From NCBI GenBank assembly GCA_947496235.1, contig CANMCE010000005.1, forward strand, positions 248,001-312,000: DNA of 64,000 nt. Reading direction: 5' to 3'. The DNA comes from an uncultured Glaciecola sp. (GTDB lineage: Bacteria; Pseudomonadota; Gammaproteobacteria; Enterobacterales; Alteromonadaceae). Below the pieces are notes generated by a model. The model worked only from the letters and a program-made list of their open reading frames with translations. It did not search any database and had not been told where the DNA came from. Positions within the stretch are counted from its first letter, which is position 1; each line of letters starts with the position of its first letter. Positions 61,997 to 64,000 of this stretch are shown piece after piece. The position numbers and the translations under genes are program-made.

Positions 61997-63675
61997 AGTT
62001 TATTCTCCTTTATGAGGTTGGCAGCGTAATTTGCGGCTCGCGCCGTAAACGCCATATAAGTCAAGGAAGGATTCTGGCAAGCAGCCGAGGTCATGAAAGC
62101 GCCATCAGTGACAAATACATTGGGTACTTCGTGCACCTGATTATAACCATTTAGCACTGATGTTTTAGGATCTCGGCCCATGCGAGCTGTGCCCATTTCA
62201 TGAATACCAAGACCAATGCCATAGCTGTTTTCAAAAGTATGCACATTTTTATATCCGGCTCGCTCGAATATCTTCTTAGCTTGTACCTTCATATCTTCGC
62301 GCATGGCAAGTTCGTTTTTCTGCAGTTCAGCAGAGAAGGTAATGGTCGGAATACCCCATTTATCGCGTTTATCAAAGTTAAGGCGCATATGGTTTTTGTG
62401 ATTTGGTAAAATCTCACCAAATGCCATCATACCAATTCGCCATTTACCAGGTTTGGTGATCTTGTCTTTAAGAGGTTCGCCGACAGATAATTCACGCACT
62501 GCTGTAGTCCAGTTTTCACGGTTAGCAGAACCTTGGAAACCATAACCACGAACAAAATCTTTTGCTTGAGACTCTTCATCCATATTTCTAAATCTAGGAA
62601 TGTAAAAGCCATTTGCTCGTCGACCTTTATAGAACATATCATCAAAGCCATCGACTTCAGCAGAAGCGCCTATGCCGAGGTGATGGTCCATAATATTGTG
62701 ACCTAGCTCACCAGAATCATTGCCAAGCCCGTTAGGAAAACGCTCAGAAACAGAATTCAAGAGAATAGACGCTGACGCCAATGCAGACGCACAACTGAAT
62801 ATGACTTTGGCAAACACTTGAGATTTTTCCATAGTCTCAGCGTCGATAATATTTACCCCAATGGCACGTTTTTTATCATCATCGTAGATAATGGAGTGCA
62901 CAATAGCATTGTTGCGAATTTCGCAATTTCCGGTCGCTAAAGCGGCAGGGAGTGTTGATGATAGGCTACTAAAATATCCCCCAAACGGACATCCAGCACT
63001 GCATCTATTGCGGTACTGACACTTATTTCGCCCTTTGAAAGGTGTATTGTCAGTGATATGTGCGGTGCGACCTATGGTTAATAGATAGTTGTTACCCCAT
63101 GTGGCCATTTTATTTTGCAAGTCTCTTTCGACCGCGTTGAGATGCATAGGGGCTAAGAACTTTCCATCGGGTATTTGGGCGATGCCTAAATTTTCTCCTG
63201 AAACACCAATAAAACTCTCTACTTTGTCATACCAAGGCTTGATATCCGCATAGCGTACTGGCCAATCGACGCCAATATTTTCTTTTTTATTCGCTTCGAA
63301 ATCTAAATCACCCAAGCGATAGCTTTGGCGTCCCCAGGTAATAGAACGGCCACCTGTGTGGTAACCTCGCATCCAATCAAAGCGTTTGTCTTCGTAATAA
63401 GGATGTTCTTTATCATTTACGAACCAATGGGACATAGACGGACTGGTAGTATACCCAGTGCGGTTTTGTTTGAATTGATTTTCTAGTGCTTCTGGTGAAG
63501 GGCGTCCTTTTAATTCAAAGTCCCATGGATCCATCCACATGGTTTTATAGTCTTTGATATGCTCAATGTTGCGACCTCTTTCCAGCACTAAGGTCTTTAA
63601 TCCATTTTCGCTGAGCTCCTTTGCTGCCCAACCGCCAGAAATGCCACTGCCAATTACTATTGCATCATAGGCCAT
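61993..63675 (-). CDS. GMC-family FAD-dependent oxidoreductase
   Basis: This 560-residue protein is the catalytic subunit partner of the downstream subunit-3 gene. The FAD Rossmann motif is VIGSGISGGWAAKELSENG (residues about 6-24). The GMC_C domain ends with MGTARMGRDP and FVTDGAFMTSAACQNPSLTYMAF (active-site His/Asn region). A Cys cluster (CQYRNRCSAGCPFGG) resembles the Fe-S site of FAD-dependent glucose/gluconate dehydrogenases. It oxidises a sugar or alcohol; the substrate is unknown. It has no signal of its own, so it probably hitch-hikes with the Tat-exported partner. The divergent AraC-type gene may regulate it. Confidence 0.87.
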   Translation of the reverse strand: MAYDAIVIGSGISGGWAAKELSENGLKTLVLERGRNIEHIKDYKTMWMDPWDFELKGRPSPEALENQFKQNRTGYTTSPSMSHWFVNDKEHPYYEDKRFDWMRGYHTGGRSITWGRQSYRLGDLDFEANKKENIGVDWPVRYADIKPWYDKVESFIGVSGENLGIAQIPDGKFLAPMHLNAVERDLQNKMATWGNNYLLTIGRTAHITDNTPFKGRNKCQYRNRCSAGCPFGGYFSSLSSTLPAALATGNCEIRNNAIVHSIIYDDDKKRAIGVNIIDAETMEKSQVFAKVIFSCASALASASILLNSVSERFPNGLGNDSGELGHNIMDHHLGIGASAEVDGFDDMFYKGRRANGFYIPRFRNMDEESQAKDFVRGYGFQGSANRENWTTAVRELSVGEPLKDKITKPGKWRIGMMAFGEILPNHKNHMRLNFDKRDKWGIPTITFSAELQKNELAMREDMKVQAKKIFERAGYKNVHTFENSYGIGLGIHEMGTARMGRDPKTSVLNGYNQVHEVPNVFVTDGAFMTSAACQNPSLTYMAFTARAANYAANLIKENKL

Positions 63676-63902
63676 AAATTATCTCGCTGTTATTATCTTT
63701 TTATAAACGATTGGCGCATTATGCCAGCACGTCTTTGTTAACATCAATTTAAAGTTTCACCTAATAATACTCGCTATTGAATATGTTGCGATTGTTAAAA
63801 ATGACAACGCGGTTTTAAAAATTCGCAATTTTTGTCAAGTTTAGTGCGTTTCATTGTTTTACTATTGGTTTATTGTTAGAAAACGCAAAGCCTTGTTGTG
63901 AG

Positions 63903-64000
63903 ATGTATAAACTAAAAATCCAGAAAGCCCTGTTATTTGCAGAACAGAATCTTGATCAGCCATTAGGGTTAGAACAACTAGCTCTACAAGCGGGTATTTC
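63903..64000 (+). CDS. AraC-family regulator, 5' end only (runs off the window)
   Basis: ATG at 63903 opens a frame that continues to the end of the window: MYKLKIQKALLFAEQNLDQP, then LGLEQLALQAGIS. This is the start of an AraC/Rob-type HTH located at the N-terminus. 227 bases separate it from the divergent GMC gene. I cannot see its effector domain (AraC-HTH-first proteins often continue with a GyrI-like domain). Confidence 0.7.
   Translation, partial: MYKLKIQKALLFAEQNLDQPLGLEQLALQAGI

Noticed and set aside
1-64000. tRNA/rRNA genes, CRISPR arrays, IS elements, phage or integron parts
   Set aside because: I looked for cloverleaf-like regions, direct repeat-spacer patterns, transposase motifs and terminal inverted repeats and saw none; a tRNA could be missed without software.

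Overview
The window looks like chromosomal DNA of a marine gammaproteobacterium, most likely an Alteromonadales / Alteromonadaceae-type organism (Paraglaciecola, Aliiglaciecola or Alteromonas relatives). This is inferred from the protein sequences, from the tsaE-amiB-mutL-miaA-hfq-hflX-hflK-hflC gene order, from PEP-CTERM-like secreted proteins, and from a Na+-symporter/cellobiose-phosphorylase sugar locus. No database was searched. I found no tRNA, rRNA, CRISPR array, insertion sequence or prophage.

Layout. 1-7.1 kb: a surface/secreted-protein region with two genes broken by single in-frame stop codons (at 405 and 5429), two PEP-CTERM-like proteins, an exported MetX-like hydrolase and a glutathionyl-hydroquinone reductase. 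7.1-12.3 kb: an EAL protein, RNase Z, a Fur-box-controlled siderophore-interacting protein and an M3 oligopeptidase lipoprotein with a near-perfect Zur box upstream. 12.5-20.3 kb: a lipoprotein fusing a nuclease-type EEP domain to a class-B-like acid phosphatase, an orphan possibly HopA1-like protein, an S9 peptidase, a TSUP transporter, fumarase C and a MOSC protein. 20.4-24.6 kb: an ECF sigma / anti-sigma / DUF4097 operon, a DUF1993 protein and a membrane TolB-like/TPR protein. 25-31.5 kb: an SSS symporter - GH94 cellobiose phosphorylase - GH5 glycosidase operon converging on its likely LacI repressor, with a perfect palindromic operator just downstream of a sigma70-like promoter.

31.8-49.7 kb is mostly housekeeping: dnaB interrupted in its Walker A motif by a 429-residue intein with a degenerate homing endonuclease, an OmpA-family porin, CheX, Zur, NudC, HemE, QueG, and then the nnr-tsaE-amiB-mutL-miaA-hfq-hflX-hflK-hflC block. 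49.8-54.7 kb is the most unusual part: a four-gene reverse-strand operon of a coiled-coil protein, a membrane protein with a predicted roadblock-like cytoplasmic region and an OmpA-like peptidoglycan-binding end, a Ras-like small GTPase, and a PAS-GGDEF-EAL protein. It could link a GTPase switch, the cell wall and c-di-GMP. 54.9-64 kb holds an AbgT transporter, HemH, DUF4112 and DUF2237 proteins, UbiG, a class III adenylate cyclase, a GST, a GMC oxidoreductase with its Tat-exported small subunit, and the start of an AraC-type regulator.

Regulatory links visible in the sequence: the Zur gene (36.3 kb) matches the Zur box at 12.3 kb; the LacI gene (30.5 kb) matches the operator at 25.03 kb; a Fur box controls the siderophore-interacting protein; and a sigma54-type -24/-12 element lies before one PEP-CTERM gene, consistent with the RpoN-dependent control known for PEP-CTERM systems.
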